Positions 45,500 through 55,592 of a stretch of 64,000 bases of DNA are shown piece after piece. Positions within the stretch are counted from its first letter, which is position 1. Each line of letters begins with the position of its first letter. The position numbers and the translations under genes were made by a program. Source of the DNA: Luteipulveratus flavus (lineage in GTDB: Bacteria; Actinomycetota; Actinomycetes; Actinomycetales; Dermatophilaceae); NCBI RefSeq assembly GCF_029439465.1, contig NZ_JAROAV010000031.1, positions 124,001 through 188,000 on the forward strand. The letters run 5' to 3'. Under the pieces are notes generated by a model that saw only the letters and a list, made by a program, of their open reading frames with translations, searched no databases and had not been told where the DNA came from.

Positions 45500-47416
45500 T
45501 CAGTCGACGTCGATGTCCGCGACCCTCATGAACGCGACCCGGTGGCCGAGACTCACCTGGACGTAGGGGTCCTTGCCGACGATGTCGATGTGGTCGCCCG
45601 GGGTGGCGAGCGAGAACGTCTTGGCCTTGTAGTAGTCGGTCGGCGGCGCCTCGTCCGACACGACGTACGCCTGGCCGGCCGGCACGGCGTAGATCAGCGG
45701 GAGGACCGGCTGCACGTCGGCCGGGTTGGTGTACGCGGACGCCTCGGGGTAGCAGCGGCCGTACACCGGCACCGTCGCGCGGCCGGCCTTCGGGCGGGCG
45801 ACCTTCGGCGGGCGGACGACCACTCGCGCGGTGGGCCTGGCGGCGGGGTTGTGGAACCACGCCTTGAGCCCGAGGTACCAGATCGCGGTCCAGTCACCGG
45901 CGAGCTCGGCGACGACGAACTCGGTGCCGGCGGTGGCGCGGGCGCTGATGTCGGACACCTCGGTCGAGGCGGGCTGCCCCTTCTGGTGCAGGCCGATGTC
46001 GTTGACCAGCGGTGCGTCCGCTGCCGGTGATCGGCGGAGCGTGACGAAGTTGGTGTCCTTGTCGCCGCACGAGGCCGGCTTGCCGGCCTCGCAACCGGTC
46101 ACCGGCTGCTTGTTGCCCACGAAGCCGGGGACGATCCGGACGACGTCGCCGACCTTCACCGGCCGGGTCGCCGTACCGCGGTTCAGCGGCGCGCCCATCA
46201 GCTCGAAGTAGTGCTCCCAGTCCCAGAAGGGGCCCGGGTCCCAGTGCATGCCGGGGATGTTGGCCGTGGTGACGCCGGGGATCTGGTCGTGGCCGATGAT
46301 GTGGGCGCGGTCCATCGGGATGCCGTACTTCCTCGCCAGGTAGCGGACCAGCGTGGCGGAGGTGCGGTACATCGGCTCGGAGAACCACGGGGCGCCCTGC
46401 GCGGCGAAGCCCTCGTGCTCCAGCCCGATCGAGTGCATGTTGAGGTACCAGTTGCCGGCGTGCCAGCCGACATCGCCGGGCACCAGGTGCTGGGCGATGT
46501 GACCGTCGGAGGAGCGCAGCGAGTATTGCCACGAGACGTACGTCGGGTCCTGGACGAGGTCGAGCACCGTCTTCCAGTAGCCCTCGGTGTCGTGGATGAC
46601 GATGTGGGTGATCGTCGGCGCGGCCGGCCGACGGGCCAGGTCGTGGTTGCCGTAGTCACCCGGGGCCGGCCCGTACTGCTCGTACGGCGCGGGGATCCAC
46701 TCGACGTCCAGGCCGGTCGGCGCGTCGATCGGCCCGGACGGGCGCCTCTCGCCGGCCGCCTGGGACGCGCGCCGGGCGAGCGGGGCGCGCTGGGTGTCGG
46801 TGGAGGAGATCGCGCGCGGCGGGAGGGTGAGGCTGGATCCGTCACCGAGCTCGACGGTCGCACCGGTCCGGATGACCCGCATGGTCTCGTCGGCGAAGTC
46901 CAGCTGTCCCTGGCTCGAGGGCAGGCCGCTCGCCGCGGCGACCGCGGAGTACCAGGTGCCCGGATCGGTGCTCGTACCCGTCGGCCCGCCGGCGGCGCGC
47001 TGCAGCGCGGCCAGGAGGGCTGCGCCCGCACGGATGTTGGTCTCCGGGTCGGTCCGCACCGCCTCCGGCGAGGCCCCGGCGGCCGATGCGGCGTCGCCCA
47101 GGGTGTCGAGGGTGGTGGTCTCCGGCTTGTCGGCACGCGCGCGTGCCTCCTGCGCGGCTGCGCCGTCGATGAGGTGCATCGGGCCGTAGCCGAGTGAGGC
47201 GCTCGGCGTGCCCTCGTGGTGCTGCCAGCGGGTCTGTGCGTACGACACCGCGGCGAGGACGGACGCAGGGACGCCGTACGCGGTCGCGGCCTCGGTGAAG
47301 ATCGTGTGCCGGTCGACGGTGACGACCTGAGCCTGGGCCGATGAGGCGATCGCTGCGGTGGCCGGGACGGCCAGGCCGGCGATCAGGAAGTGGCGGCGGG
47401 ACAGTGGAGCGCCCAT
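45500..47416 (-). CDS. Secreted N-acetylmuramoyl-L-alanine amidase with lytic-transglycosylase-like N-domain
   Basis: 638 residues. Tat-type signal (SRRHFLIAGLAVPATAAIAS SAQA). An N-terminal lysozyme-like segment (about 35-200; AYGVPASVLAAVSYAQTRWQ, LGYGPMHL) is followed by an Amidase_2/PGRP domain with zinc His in IVIHDTEGYWK and WHAGNWYLNMHSIGLEHEGF, and IGHDQIPGVTT. A C-terminal SH3-like region follows (about 440-638; FVTLRRSPAADAPLVNDIGL). Predicted to cut peptide stems from peptidoglycan. ATG 47416 has AGGAGG 6 nt upstream. Single gene. Confidence 0.85.
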   Translation of the reverse strand: MGAPLSRRHFLIAGLAVPATAAIASSAQAQVVTVDRHTIFTEAATAYGVPASVLAAVSYAQTRWQHHEGTPSASLGYGPMHLIDGAAAQEARARADKPETTTLDTLGDAASAAGASPEAVRTDPETNIRAGAALLAALQRAAGGPTGTSTDPGTWYSAVAAASGLPSSQGQLDFADETMRVIRTGATVELGDGSSLTLPPRAISSTDTQRAPLARRASQAAGERRPSGPIDAPTGLDVEWIPAPYEQYGPAPGDYGNHDLARRPAAPTITHIVIHDTEGYWKTVLDLVQDPTYVSWQYSLRSSDGHIAQHLVPGDVGWHAGNWYLNMHSIGLEHEGFAAQGAPWFSEPMYRTSATLVRYLARKYGIPMDRAHIIGHDQIPGVTTANIPGMHWDPGPFWDWEHYFELMGAPLNRGTATRPVKVGDVVRIVPGFVGNKQPVTGCEAGKPASCGDKDTNFVTLRRSPAADAPLVNDIGLHQKGQPASTEVSDISARATAGTEFVVAELAGDWTAIWYLGLKAWFHNPAARPTARVVVRPPKVARPKAGRATVPVYGRCYPEASAYTNPADVQPVLPLIYAVPAGQAYVVSDEAPPTDYYKAKTFSLATPGDHIDIVGKDPYVQVSLGHRVAFMRVADIDVD

Positions 47417-47519
47417 GAATGCCTCCTGTGCGGGGGTGGTGCCCGAAGGACGTGACAAGACCTCACCCTTCCACCTGACTTGCCGGTAAAGGTTTACTTC
47501 GGGTGAGAATTTCGTCTGA

Positions 47520-48380
47520 TCACGCCCGCGGCGGCCCCGACTGCACCCGCCGGCGCAGCTCGGCCACACCGTCCGGGCCGTCCGGCACGTCCCACCAGGA
47601 CTCGACCCACCAGGTCGCGCCGGCGTCCGCCCACTGCTGCGGCGCCCCGTGCACCTCGCCGAAGTCGCCGTGGCTGTCGCCCTCGACGACCACGTCGTAC
47701 CCCTCCCAGGGCAGACCGGCGTCCGCGCGCAGTCGCTGGAGCTCGGTGACGATCGTGCCCAGTGCGTCCAGGGTCAGCCCGGAGCTGCCCTCCGCGCCGC
47801 CGGCCACCGCGGGGAAGACGCCTTGCCAGCGGGCGGCGCGCTCCAGCGACCGCTGCCGCCCGCGGCCGGGGACGTACGCGCCCACGGGCCACACGGGCGG
47901 GTGGGGCCGCTGCACCGACGGGGGAGGCCCCGCGGGTTCCACCGGCGTCGTGAGGTCGAGCGAGTAGTGCTCGCCGTCGTAGGAGAACGGCTCGCCCGAG
48001 GTCAGCCGGCTGAAGACCTCCAGGCACTCGTCCAGCTTCCGGGCCCGGTCCCGCCGCGGCTCCTCGCCCTCGAACCGGGTCCAGTTGGAGTTCAGCGCAC
48101 CCAGGCCGACGCCGAGCGTGACGCGACCCTGCGACACCTGGTCGACCGAGGAGACGAGCGAGGCGAGGTCCCAGGGCCGGTACCGGGACGCGGGCGTGAT
48201 CACCGTCCCGAGGCGGATCCGCTGGGTCCGGGCGGCGGCGGCGGCCAGCTGGACCCAGGCGTCGCGGCGCCAGACGCCCTCCCAGGAGAAGACGGCGTCC
48301 CAGCCGTGCTCCTCCCCGAGCTCGGCGAGCTCGATGAACTCCAGCTCGGAGGCGAACGGGACCACGAAGCCGTATCTCAT
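47520..48380 (-). CDS. LLM-class flavin-dependent oxidoreductase
   Basis: 286-residue luciferase-like monooxygenase fold using reduced FMN or F420. N-terminal MRYGFVVPFASELEFIELAE, LGTVITPASRYRPWDLASLV, VTLGVGLGALNSNW. Actinobacterial members are often F420-dependent; the substrate is unknown. Isolated gene, divergent from rpmE. Confidence 0.8.
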   Translation of the reverse strand: MRYGFVVPFASELEFIELAELGEEHGWDAVFSWEGVWRRDAWVQLAAAAARTQRIRLGTVITPASRYRPWDLASLVSSVDQVSQGRVTLGVGLGALNSNWTRFEGEEPRRDRARKLDECLEVFSRLTSGEPFSYDGEHYSLDLTTPVEPAGPPPSVQRPHPPVWPVGAYVPGRGRQRSLERAARWQGVFPAVAGGAEGSSGLTLDALGTIVTELQRLRADAGLPWEGYDVVVEGDSHGDFGEVHGAPQQWADAGATWWVESWWDVPDGPDGVAELRRRVQSGPPRA

Positions 48381-48433
48381 GCCGGCACGCTACGGCTGCC
48401 CACCGACAGGGCGCTTGATCCGCGTTGCCCTCC

Positions 48434-48459
48434 GGAATAGCCGGCCATCGGCCGCCGTT
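48434..48459 (+). promoter_or_regulatory. SigR-type promoter of rpmE
   Basis: GGAAT (48434-48438), 18-nt spacer, GTT (48457-48459): an exact match to the SigR/SigH consensus GGAAT-N18/19-GTT, about 105 nt upstream of rpmE. A second, housekeeping-like -10 (CAGAAT, 48484-48489) lies downstream. rpmE is an established SigR target in Streptomyces. Confidence 0.75.
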
Positions 48460-48564
48460 TGGACGAGTGGTCTGCCGGTCTGGCAGAATCGAACGCTGGT
48501 CACCGGTTCACGCCCCGCCTCAGCGACGGCGACCCGGAGACATCCCGACAGCTAGGAGAAGCCC

Positions 48565-48780
48565 GTGAAGAAGGACCTTCACCCCTCGTACGGCGAGACC
48601 GCGGTCACCTGCACCTGCGGCGCGTCGTTCACCACCAAGAGCACTGCTGAGAGCGGCCGCATCAGCGTCGAGGTCTGCTCGCAGTGCCACCCGTTCTACA
48701 CCGGCAAGCAGAAGATCCTCGACACCGGTGGTCGCGTCGCTCGCTTCCAGGAGCGCTACGGCAAGAAGGCCGCCAAGTAG
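48565..48780 (+). CDS. rpmE: Large ribosomal subunit protein bL31, zinc-binding type
   Basis: 71 residues. Zinc-ribbon cysteines CTCGASF and [16 protein letters not shown] mark the zinc-containing (C+) form. GTG start with AGGAGAA upstream. Its SigR promoter ties it to thiol-oxidative stress, when zinc is released. First gene of rpmE-prfA-prmC. Confidence 0.96.
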   Translation: MKKDLHPSYGETAVTCTCGASFTTKSTAESGRISVEVCSQCHPFYTGKQKILDTGGRVARFQERYGKKAAK

Positions 48781-48789
48781 CACTCCCGC

Positions 48790-48823
48790 ACACCGGCTCT
48801 GTCCTTCTGGGCAGGGCCGGTGT
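48790..48823 (+). terminator. Terminator after rpmE
   Basis: Hairpin ACACCGGCTCTGTCC (48790-48804) / GGGCAGGGCCGGTGT (about 48809-48823) with two mismatches, followed by the T-rich TCTGTTCTC. It may reduce read-through to prfA. Confidence 0.7.
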
Positions 48824-48877
48824 TCTGTTCTCAGTCACGCCGCGCGGCCCGGCTGCGCCGAAGAAGGGGATCGCCCG

Positions 48878-49960
48878 ATGCTGGAGTCAGCACAGGCCAT
48901 CGTCGACGAGCACGCCGACCTGGAGCGGCAGCTGGCCGACCCGGCCGTTCACGCCGACCCCGGGGCGCTGCGTCGCCTCAACAAGAGGTACGCCGCGATC
49001 GCTCCCACCGTCGCGGCGTTCCACGCCTGGAGCGGGGCCCGCGACGACCTGGAGGCCGCGCGTGAGCTAGCCACCGAGGACGCCGGCTTCGCCGAGGAGG
49101 TCCCGGCGCTGGAGGCCCGCGTCGCCGAGACCGAGGAACGGCTGCGTCGGCTGCTGCTGCCCCGTGACGAGGACGACGACCGGGACGTGATCCTCGAGGT
49201 CAAGGCGGGTGAGGGCGGCGAGGAGTCCGCGCTGTTCGCCGGCGACCTCACCCGGATGTACCTGCGCTTCGCCGAGCGCGCGGGCTGGAAGGCCGACATC
49301 GTCGATGCCACCGATTCCGACCTCGGTGGTTACAAGGATGTCCGCGTCGCCATCAAGGCCAAGGGCTCGGCCGAGCCTGGCAGCGCGCCGTGGGCACGGC
49401 TGAAGTACGAGGGCGGCGTGCACCGCGTCCAGCGGGTCCCGGTCACCGAGTCCCAGGGCCGAATCCACACCTCGGCCGTCGGCGTGCTCGTCACCCCGGA
49501 GATCGAGGAGGACGACGAGATCGAGTTCGGTCCGAACGACCTCAAGATCGACGTCTACCGCTCCTCGGGCCCCGGCGGTCAGTCGGTCAACACGACCGAC
49601 TCCGCGGTCCGGATCACGCACCTGCCGACCGGTGTCGTCGTCTCCTGCCAGAACGAGAAGTCGCAGCTGCAGAACAAGGAGTCGGCGATGCGGGTGCTCA
49701 AGGCGCGCCTGCGGCAGATGCAGATCGAGGAGCGCGAGGCCCAGGCGTCCGCCGCCCGCCGCTCCCAGGTGCGCACCGTCGACCGCTCGGAGCGGATCCG
49801 GACGTACAACTTCCCGGAGAACCGCATCGCCGACCACCGCACCGGTTACAAGGCGTACAACCTGGACACCGTGCTGGACGGTGAGCTGGGACCGGTGATC
49901 GACTCGGCCGTCGCCGCGGACGAGGCCGCCCGGATGGCAGCCGTCGCCGATGGCTCCTGA
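48878..49960 (+). CDS. prfA: Peptide chain release factor 1
   Basis: 360 residues recognising UAA and UAG stops. The anticodon-like tripeptide is PVT in [20 protein letters not shown], the hydrolysis motif GGQ in [21 protein letters not shown]-terminal coiled-coil domain intact. ATG 48878 follows GAAGGGG. Its stop lies 11 nt inside prmC, whose product methylates the GGQ glutamine. Confidence 0.95.
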   Translation: MLESAQAIVDEHADLERQLADPAVHADPGALRRLNKRYAAIAPTVAAFHAWSGARDDLEAARELATEDAGFAEEVPALEARVAETEERLRRLLLPRDEDDDRDVILEVKAGEGGEESALFAGDLTRMYLRFAERAGWKADIVDATDSDLGGYKDVRVAIKAKGSAEPGSAPWARLKYEGGVHRVQRVPVTESQGRIHTSAVGVLVTPEIEEDDEIEFGPNDLKIDVYRSSGPGGQSVNTTDSAVRITHLPTGVVVSCQNEKSQLQNKESAMRVLKARLRQMQIEEREAQASAARRSQVRTVDRSERIRTYNFPENRIADHRTGYKAYNLDTVLDGELGPVIDSAVAADEAARMAAVADGS

Positions 49961-50858
49961 CGATCCTCCCCCCGTCCCGTCCACACCGGAGCGCGCGACG
50001 TCAGGTCGGTCGTCGGGGATGATCCGTACGGCGGCCGCCCGGCTGGCCGAGGCGGGCGTCGGCTCGCCGGAGCACGACGCCCTGGCGCTGCTCGCCCACG
50101 CCTGGGGACGCAGCGTCTCGGACGTCCGCCACGCGATGGTGATGGGCCGGGAGCCCGAGCCGGAGGTTGTCGAGCGGTTCACCGACATGGTGGACCAGCG
50201 GGCCGACCGCGTCCCCCTGCAGCACCTGACGGGGGTGGCGGGCTTCCGCGGGCTCGAGCTCGCGGTCGGGCCCGGCGTCTTCGTCCCCCGGCCGGAGACC
50301 GAGCTGCTCGTCGACCTGGTGCTCGACGGCCTCGCGCCCGGCGCCCTGGTCGTCGACCTGTGCACGGGCTCCGGCGCCGTCCCGCTCGCGGTCAAGCACG
50401 AGCGACCCGACGTCGAGGCGTACGCCGTCGAGCTGGACCCGCTCGCGTTCGCCTGGGCCGAGCGCAACCGCGAGCGGCTCGGCCTGGACGTCGAGATGCG
50501 TTGCGGCGCAGCCCAGTCGGCCTTCCCCGAGCTGGACACCATGGTCGACGTCGTCGTGAGCAACCCGCCGTACATCCCGGTCGGCATGGAGCCGGTCGAC
50601 CCGGAGGTACGCGACCACGACCCCGAGGTCGCCCTCTACGGGGGGAGCGAGGACGGCTTGCGGATCCCGCTGGAGGTCGCGGCGCGCGCGTGGCAGCTGC
50701 TCCCGCCTGGCGGCCGGCTCGTCATGGAGCACGCCGACGTGCAGGGAGACTCGTTGCCGTCCGCACTTCGGAGGGCGGGCTGGCGCGACGTCGCGGACCA
50801 CCGCGACCTGACCGGCAGGCCGCGGGCCGTCACGGCACGTCGGGGACAGCGCGGCTGA
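49950..50858 (+). CDS. prmC: Release factor glutamine methyltransferase
   Basis: 302-residue SAM enzyme methylating the GGQ glutamine of release factors. Motif [17 protein letters not shown], catalytic NPPYIP in [20 protein letters not shown], and upstream [20 protein letters not shown] with [14 protein letters not shown] 49950 overlaps prfA by 11 nt; a later in-frame ATG (50020) would remove a Pro-rich leader of 23 residues and cannot be excluded. Confidence 0.93.
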   Translation: MAPDDPPPVPSTPERATSGRSSGMIRTAAARLAEAGVGSPEHDALALLAHAWGRSVSDVRHAMVMGREPEPEVVERFTDMVDQRADRVPLQHLTGVAGFRGLELAVGPGVFVPRPETELLVDLVLDGLAPGALVVDLCTGSGAVPLAVKHERPDVEAYAVELDPLAFAWAERNRERLGLDVEMRCGAAQSAFPELDTMVDVVVSNPPYIPVGMEPVDPEVRDHDPEVALYGGSEDGLRIPLEVAARAWQLLPPGGRLVMEHADVQGDSLPSALRRAGWRDVADHRDLTGRPRAVTARRGQRG

Positions 50859-50866
50859 GCGCGGCC

Positions 50867-51859
50867 TCAGATCCGGCGCGCCGAGCGGAACCCTCTGGCG
50901 TACAGGCCGGTCCCGTCCAGCAGGGAAGCGCCTTTGTAGTCACCCATGGTCGGGCCGTCGATCGACTTGCGGCTGGAGACGAACCGGCGCCGACCGCTGT
51001 CGTCGAGGCCGAGGTAGATCGCCACGTGGTTGATGATGCCGTCGAACTCCGCCGTCGTGTCGGTGTCGTTGTCGGTGTCGAAGAACAGGAGGTCGCCGGG
51101 GGCGAGCGCACGCAGGTCGGTCGGGCGCACGCCGGTGTCCGGGATGAGGAGGGCGCCCGGGGCGAAGGCGGCCATGTCGCGAGAGCGGCGGGGCAGGCCG
51201 GGGCCGGCCTTGTAGCTGCTCAGCAGGGGGTACCCGAGCCGGCGACCGAGGAGGAGCCGGACGTAGCCGGAGCAGTCCACGGCGCCGTACCGGTCCGATC
51301 CACCGGTCCGTGTCACCCCGTCGACGTACGTCCAGCTGGTGCCGAGGTAGTCCTCGACGTCCGAGCCCTCGATGCGGTCGTCCAGGGTCAGGGGCCCGTA
51401 CGAGGCGTTGCCGCGGTAGCGCAGGCCGCTGTCGTCCGTCGCGTCGGACGCGCCCGCGACGTACTGCATCGCCATGGCGAGCAGATCGGGGCCGAGGTTG
51501 ATGCGTTGGCGATCCAGCCACGAGCCGACCCAGCTGCTGGACGTGGAGGACTGCGTCCACGTGTAGGGCGCCAGCCGCACCCAGGTCGAGTGGCGGACCA
51601 CCGCGGTCACGCCGGGCTCGGTGAACGTCCGGGCGCGCCCCTTCAGCGCGACCGTGCGCGCACCGTCGGTGAAGGTCGCGACGACCACGCCGTCGAGCAG
51701 TGCGTCAGTGCGGTCCGGCCCGCTGCGGCGAACCCACTGGTAGCGCGTCCCGAGCCCGATGGCCGGGAGGACGGCGGCACCGGCCAGAGCGCTCGCTCCC
51801 GCGAGGCCGAGAAGGGCGCGACGGCTGGGGCGACGGACGACGGCACGCGATGCGGGCAT
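50867..51859 (-). CDS. Secreted NlpC/P60-family peptidase
   Basis: 330 residues with a Tat-like signal (RRPSRRALLGLAGASALAGA). After an SH3-like N-region (about 55-105) comes an NlpC/P60 domain: Cys nucleophile in GAVDCSGYVRLLLGRRLG, His in INHVAIYLGLDDSGRRRFVS. The loop between them (LRALAPGDLLFFDTD) is typical. Probable cell-wall endopeptidase or a related hydrolase. First gene of the block interrupting prmC-tsaC; convergent with prmC, 8 nt apart. Confidence 0.82.
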   Translation of the reverse strand: MPASRAVVRRPSRRALLGLAGASALAGAAVLPAIGLGTRYQWVRRSGPDRTDALLDGVVVATFTDGARTVALKGRARTFTEPGVTAVVRHSTWVRLAPYTWTQSSTSSSWVGSWLDRQRINLGPDLLAMAMQYVAGASDATDDSGLRYRGNASYGPLTLDDRIEGSDVEDYLGTSWTYVDGVTRTGGSDRYGAVDCSGYVRLLLGRRLGYPLLSSYKAGPGLPRRSRDMAAFAPGALLIPDTGVRPTDLRALAPGDLLFFDTDNDTDTTAEFDGIINHVAIYLGLDDSGRRRFVSSRKSIDGPTMGDYKGASLLDGTGLYARGFRSARRI

Positions 51860-51989
51860 GGCTGACTCCGAGGTGTGCGAGTGACGGGATCTCGAACGTC
51901 AACTCCATGGTCACGCCGATGGACCCCGGCGGAGCACCCCGAAGCGTTCACGTTCGGTCAAGGCAAGGCAGGCCGAGGTTATGGGCAGG

Positions 51990-54900
51990 TCAACATCCGC
52001 GCAACCGAATCGTGACGAGCTCGAACGGACGGAGCTGCAGCCGGACGTTCTCGCCCGTCACCTCGCGGACGGCACGTCGCTCGACCTCCCGCTCCAGCAG
52101 GTCGGTCTCCACCGCGTCCGCGAGCTCGAAACCGGCTCGCAGAGTGCCGGTCGCGCGAGAGCCGTACGCCTCGTACAGCCGCACGACGACGTCGCCGGAA
52201 CGGTCGGCCGCGAGCTTGACGGCCTCGACGACGATCGCGGGCTCGTCGACGGTCAGCACGGGTTCAGGCGCTCGGACGCCGGTCACGCGGCGCAGCGGGA
52301 GGTTGATCCGGTAGCCCTCGGCCACCGCGTCCGCCACCGACGACCCGGGCCGGATGCTGTACCGCATCCGGTGCCGGCCGGTGTCGGCGTCCGGGTCGGG
52401 GAACTGCGGCGCGCGCAGCAGCGAGAGCCGGACCTGGGTGGCGACGCCGTCGGCCGTGACGATGCGCTGGATGTCGTGGCCGTACGTCGCGTCGTTGGCG
52501 ACCGCCACGCCGTACCCGGTCTCGCCCACGTGCACCCACCGGTGGGCGCAGGTCTCGAACCGGGCGGCGTCCCAGGAGGTGTTCTGGTGGATCGGCCGGT
52601 GGACGTGCCCGAACTGGATCTCCGAGGTCGCCCGCTCCGCGAGCACGTCCACGGGGACGGCGACCTTGAGCAGCCGCTGGCGCTCGTGCCAGTCGATGGT
52701 GAGGTCGACCTCGACCGCGCGACCGTCCGGGCTGAGCGAGATCCGTTGCCGCACGGTGGATTCGGAGATCGAGCGGGTCACGACCACGGCGTCGTCCTCG
52801 ATCGTGACCGTCGCGTCGGAGCGCAGCTCGATCTCGTTGCGGCGGTAGTGGTCGTTGACGTCCCAGGCGTCCCACTGGTTCGGGATGTCCTCGAAGAGCT
52901 GCAACCGGTTCGCGGTGGTGTCGGCGGGCAGCACCTCGCGATCGGCGAGCAGGTCGAGCACGGACGTGAGCTCGCCGCGTCCGTCGACGCGTACCCGCAG
53001 CGCGTCCCCGACGAGCACGGCACCGCGACCGTCCGAGGTCACCGTCGCGCTGCTGCGCGCCGAGGTGCCTGTCGTGCCCCCGAGCGCCGGCACGCCGGCG
53101 ATGTCGTACGGCCCGGCGTTGGTGATGATCTGCGAATCGCCTTCTTCAAGAACGGCTTTCAGCGACTCGTCGATGATCGTCTCGACGGCGGACTCGACCT
53201 CGGCGTAGTTACGCTCGGCCTCCTCGTGCACCCAGCTGATGGAGGATCCCGGCAGGATGTCGTGGAACTGGTTGAGCAGCACCACCCGCCACAGCCGCTG
53301 CAGCTCGTCGTACGGGTAGTCGTGGCCGGCGCGCACCGCCGCCAGGGTCGCCCACAGCTCGGCCTCGCGGAGCAGGTGCTCGCTGCGCCGGTTGCCCCGT
53401 TTGGTGCGCGCCTGCGAGGTGTACGTGCCGCGGTGGTACTCCAGGTACAGCTCGCCCGACCAGACCGGCGGTGACGGGTAGTCGGCCTCGGCCCGCTCGA
53501 AGAACTGCCGCGGACTGCCGAGCGTGACCCGCGGCGCACCCTCCAGGTCGGCCTGCCGATGTGCGGCCGCGAGCATCTCGCGCGTCGGGCCACCACCCCC
53601 GTCGCCCCAGCCGAACGGCACCAGCGAGAGGTTGGTCCGCCCCTTCTCCCGGAACTGCCGCTCCGCACGCCGCAGGTCACGAGCGGACAGGTCGGAGGTG
53701 TAGGTGTCCACCGGGGGGAAGTGGGTGAAGACCCGCGTGCCGTCGATGCCCTCCCAGTGGAAGGTGTGGTGCGGCATCCGGTTGGTGTCGTTCCAGGAGA
53801 TCTTCTGCGTCAGGAAGTACGTGGAGCCGGACGCCCGGACCAGCTGGGGGAGCGCGGCGGAGTAGCCGAACGAGTCGGGCAACCACACCTCGCTGGTGTC
53901 GATCCCGAAGTGCTCCAGGAAGAACAGCTTGCCCTCGACCAGCTGGCGGGCCAGTGCCTCACCTCCGGGCAGGTTGGTGTCCGACTCGACCCACATGCCG
54001 CCGACGGGGACGAAGCGGCCCTCCACCGCGCGCGTACGGATCCGCTCGAACAGCTCCGGGTAGGTGAGGCGGATCCACTCCAGCTGCTGCGCCGACGAGC
54101 ACGCGAACACCAGGTCGGCGTCCTCGTCCATCAGGTCCAGGACGTTGGAGAAGGTCCGGGCGCACTTGCGGACGGTCTCGCGGGTCGGCCACAACCAGGC
54201 GGAGTCGATGTGGGCGTGACCGGTGGCGACGACCTGGTGGGCGCTCGCCACCGCCGGCGAGGCGAGCGCCCCTTCGAGCGCCTTGCGCCCGGCCGGTGCG
54301 GTGGAGGCGAGGTCGCGCGGGTCGACGGCGTCGAGCATGCGGTCCAGCGCGGCCTCGATCCCGGCCACGCGCGGCGAGTCGGACGGCAGCTCGTCGAGGT
54401 ACCCCGCGAGCACCTGGACGTCCTGGGTGAGCTCCCAGACGGGCACGTCCAGCAGGACCAGGTCGAGGCTGCGCAGCTCGTACAGCGGCGCCCGCCCGGC
54501 GGTCGCCTTCGACCCGAGCGGCGTCGGGATGAACCAGCCGTTCTCGGGCACGTACGGGTTCGCTGCCGCCTCGACGTAGAAGTCGACGGTCCGCCCGTCG
54601 GGTGTGATGCCGTGCCGGGGAACCCACGCGTTGAGCGGCTCGATGCCCTTGATGATCCGACCGTCGGCGTCGTACGCCGTCGCCTCGGCCTGGAAGCCGG
54701 GACCGGCTGCGTTGAAGCCGAGGTCGACGAGCGCCTCGACACGGGAGTCGGCGCGCTCGCTCCAGCCCTCCGGCAGCGTCCCGGTGACGTGGAACCACGT
54801 GGTGCCCCAGGGAGAGCCCCACTGCGACTCGGCCCCGGCACCGGCGACGAACGGGACGAACTCGGCGACCACGGCCTCGGCGAACGGCACGGGCTCGTCC

Positions 54901-55016
54901 GGCACGTCCCAGCGCGTCAGCCGCAGCGGCGTGCGCTCGCGGTACAGCGCGGCCGGGAGGTACTCCTGGCGGAAGCGGTGGAGGCGAGATCGGATGAAGC
55001 TGCTCTGGTCGTGCAT
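51990..55016 (-). CDS. GH38 alpha-mannosidase
   Basis: 1008-residue glycoside hydrolase family 38 enzyme. Zinc and catalytic motifs: GHAHIDSAWLWPTRETVRKC, nucleophile Asp in WLPDSFGYSAALPQLVRASG, FHWEGIDGTRVFTHFPP, and the DUF-like C-terminal beta domains including HVHRPIHQNTSWDAARFE. No signal peptide, so it probably acts on imported or recycled mannosides in the cytoplasm. Single gene; no transporter is adjacent. The 130-nt gap before it and the 132-nt gap after it hold nothing I recognise. Confidence 0.9.
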   Translation of the reverse strand: MHDQSSFIRSRLHRFRQEYLPAALYRERTPLRLTRWDVPDEPVPFAEAVVAEFVPFVAGAGAESQWGSPWGTTWFHVTGTLPEGWSERADSRVEALVDLGFNAAGPGFQAEATAYDADGRIIKGIEPLNAWVPRHGITPDGRTVDFYVEAAANPYVPENGWFIPTPLGSKATAGRAPLYELRSLDLVLLDVPVWELTQDVQVLAGYLDELPSDSPRVAGIEAALDRMLDAVDPRDLASTAPAGRKALEGALASPAVASAHQVVATGHAHIDSAWLWPTRETVRKCARTFSNVLDLMDEDADLVFACSSAQQLEWIRLTYPELFERIRTRAVEGRFVPVGGMWVESDTNLPGGEALARQLVEGKLFFLEHFGIDTSEVWLPDSFGYSAALPQLVRASGSTYFLTQKISWNDTNRMPHHTFHWEGIDGTRVFTHFPPVDTYTSDLSARDLRRAERQFREKGRTNLSLVPFGWGDGGGGPTREMLAAAHRQADLEGAPRVTLGSPRQFFERAEADYPSPPVWSGELYLEYHRGTYTSQARTKRGNRRSEHLLREAELWATLAAVRAGHDYPYDELQRLWRVVLLNQFHDILPGSSISWVHEEAERNYAEVESAVETIIDESLKAVLEEGDSQIITNAGPYDIAGVPALGGTTGTSARSSATVTSDGRGAVLVGDALRVRVDGRGELTSVLDLLADREVLPADTTANRLQLFEDIPNQWDAWDVNDHYRRNEIELRSDATVTIEDDAVVVTRSISESTVRQRISLSPDGRAVEVDLTIDWHERQRLLKVAVPVDVLAERATSEIQFGHVHRPIHQNTSWDAARFETCAHRWVHVGETGYGVAVANDATYGHDIQRIVTADGVATQVRLSLLRAPQFPDPDADTGRHRMRYSIRPGSSVADAVAEGYRINLPLRRVTGVRAPEPVLTVDEPAIVVEAVKLAADRSGDVVVRLYEAYGSRATGTLRAGFELADAVETDLLEREVERRAVREVTGENVRLQLRPFELVTIRLRGC

Positions 55017-55148
55017 CGGCCCCTCGTACGGTCGGATCGACGTCGGCCGGTCGGTTCTCGGCGTCCGCAGCAGCGTGTCAAAGATTCGTCACGGATGACC
55101 ACAACAGCGGCAGTCGTTCTCATCGGCCGTCGCAGCGGGCGTGGCCGC

Positions 55149-55529
55149 TCACCAGCCGACGGTCACCAGCGCGAGGAGGGTGAGCATCGGGAAGAGGCCC
55201 TGGACGGATGCCGCCCGCGCCTTGCTCCGGTCGCCGGCGATCAGCACGACCGCCGCGGCGAGCATGGACGCCGTGGCGGACGCCACGAGTGCGGTGCCCG
55301 CCTCCTGGTGGTCGGTCGCGTGCAGCACGAGCCCGACCACGGTGACGATCGCGAGGAAGAGGTTGTAGAAGCCCTGGTTGAACGCCCACGGGCGCATGAT
55401 CTCGGCGTCCTCGTGCGACCGGACGCCGAACGTGCGCATGGTCGCCGGGTCGGTGAACCTGAGCGACTCGATCACGAAGATGTAGACGTGTACGAGAGCG
55501 GCGAGTGCCGCCGGGATGGCCACCAGCAT
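55149..55529 (-). CDS. DUF1304 four-helix membrane protein
   Basis: 126 residues with four helices and the family marks ALVHVYIFVIESLRF, WAFNQGFYNLFLAIVTVVGL and an end GLFPMLTLLALVTVGW. DUF1304 proteins are small integral membrane proteins of unknown function. Stands alone between the mannosidase and NUDIX genes. Confidence 0.8.
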   Translation of the reverse strand: MLVAIPAALAALVHVYIFVIESLRFTDPATMRTFGVRSHEDAEIMRPWAFNQGFYNLFLAIVTVVGLVLHATDHQEAGTALVASATASMLAAAVVLIAGDRSKARAASVQGLFPMLTLLALVTVGW

Positions 55530-55592
55530 GGGACGTCCTCGCTCCGGGCGCCGTGACCGCGCCGACTGCAGCCGATGCTAGGGCGAGCGACC

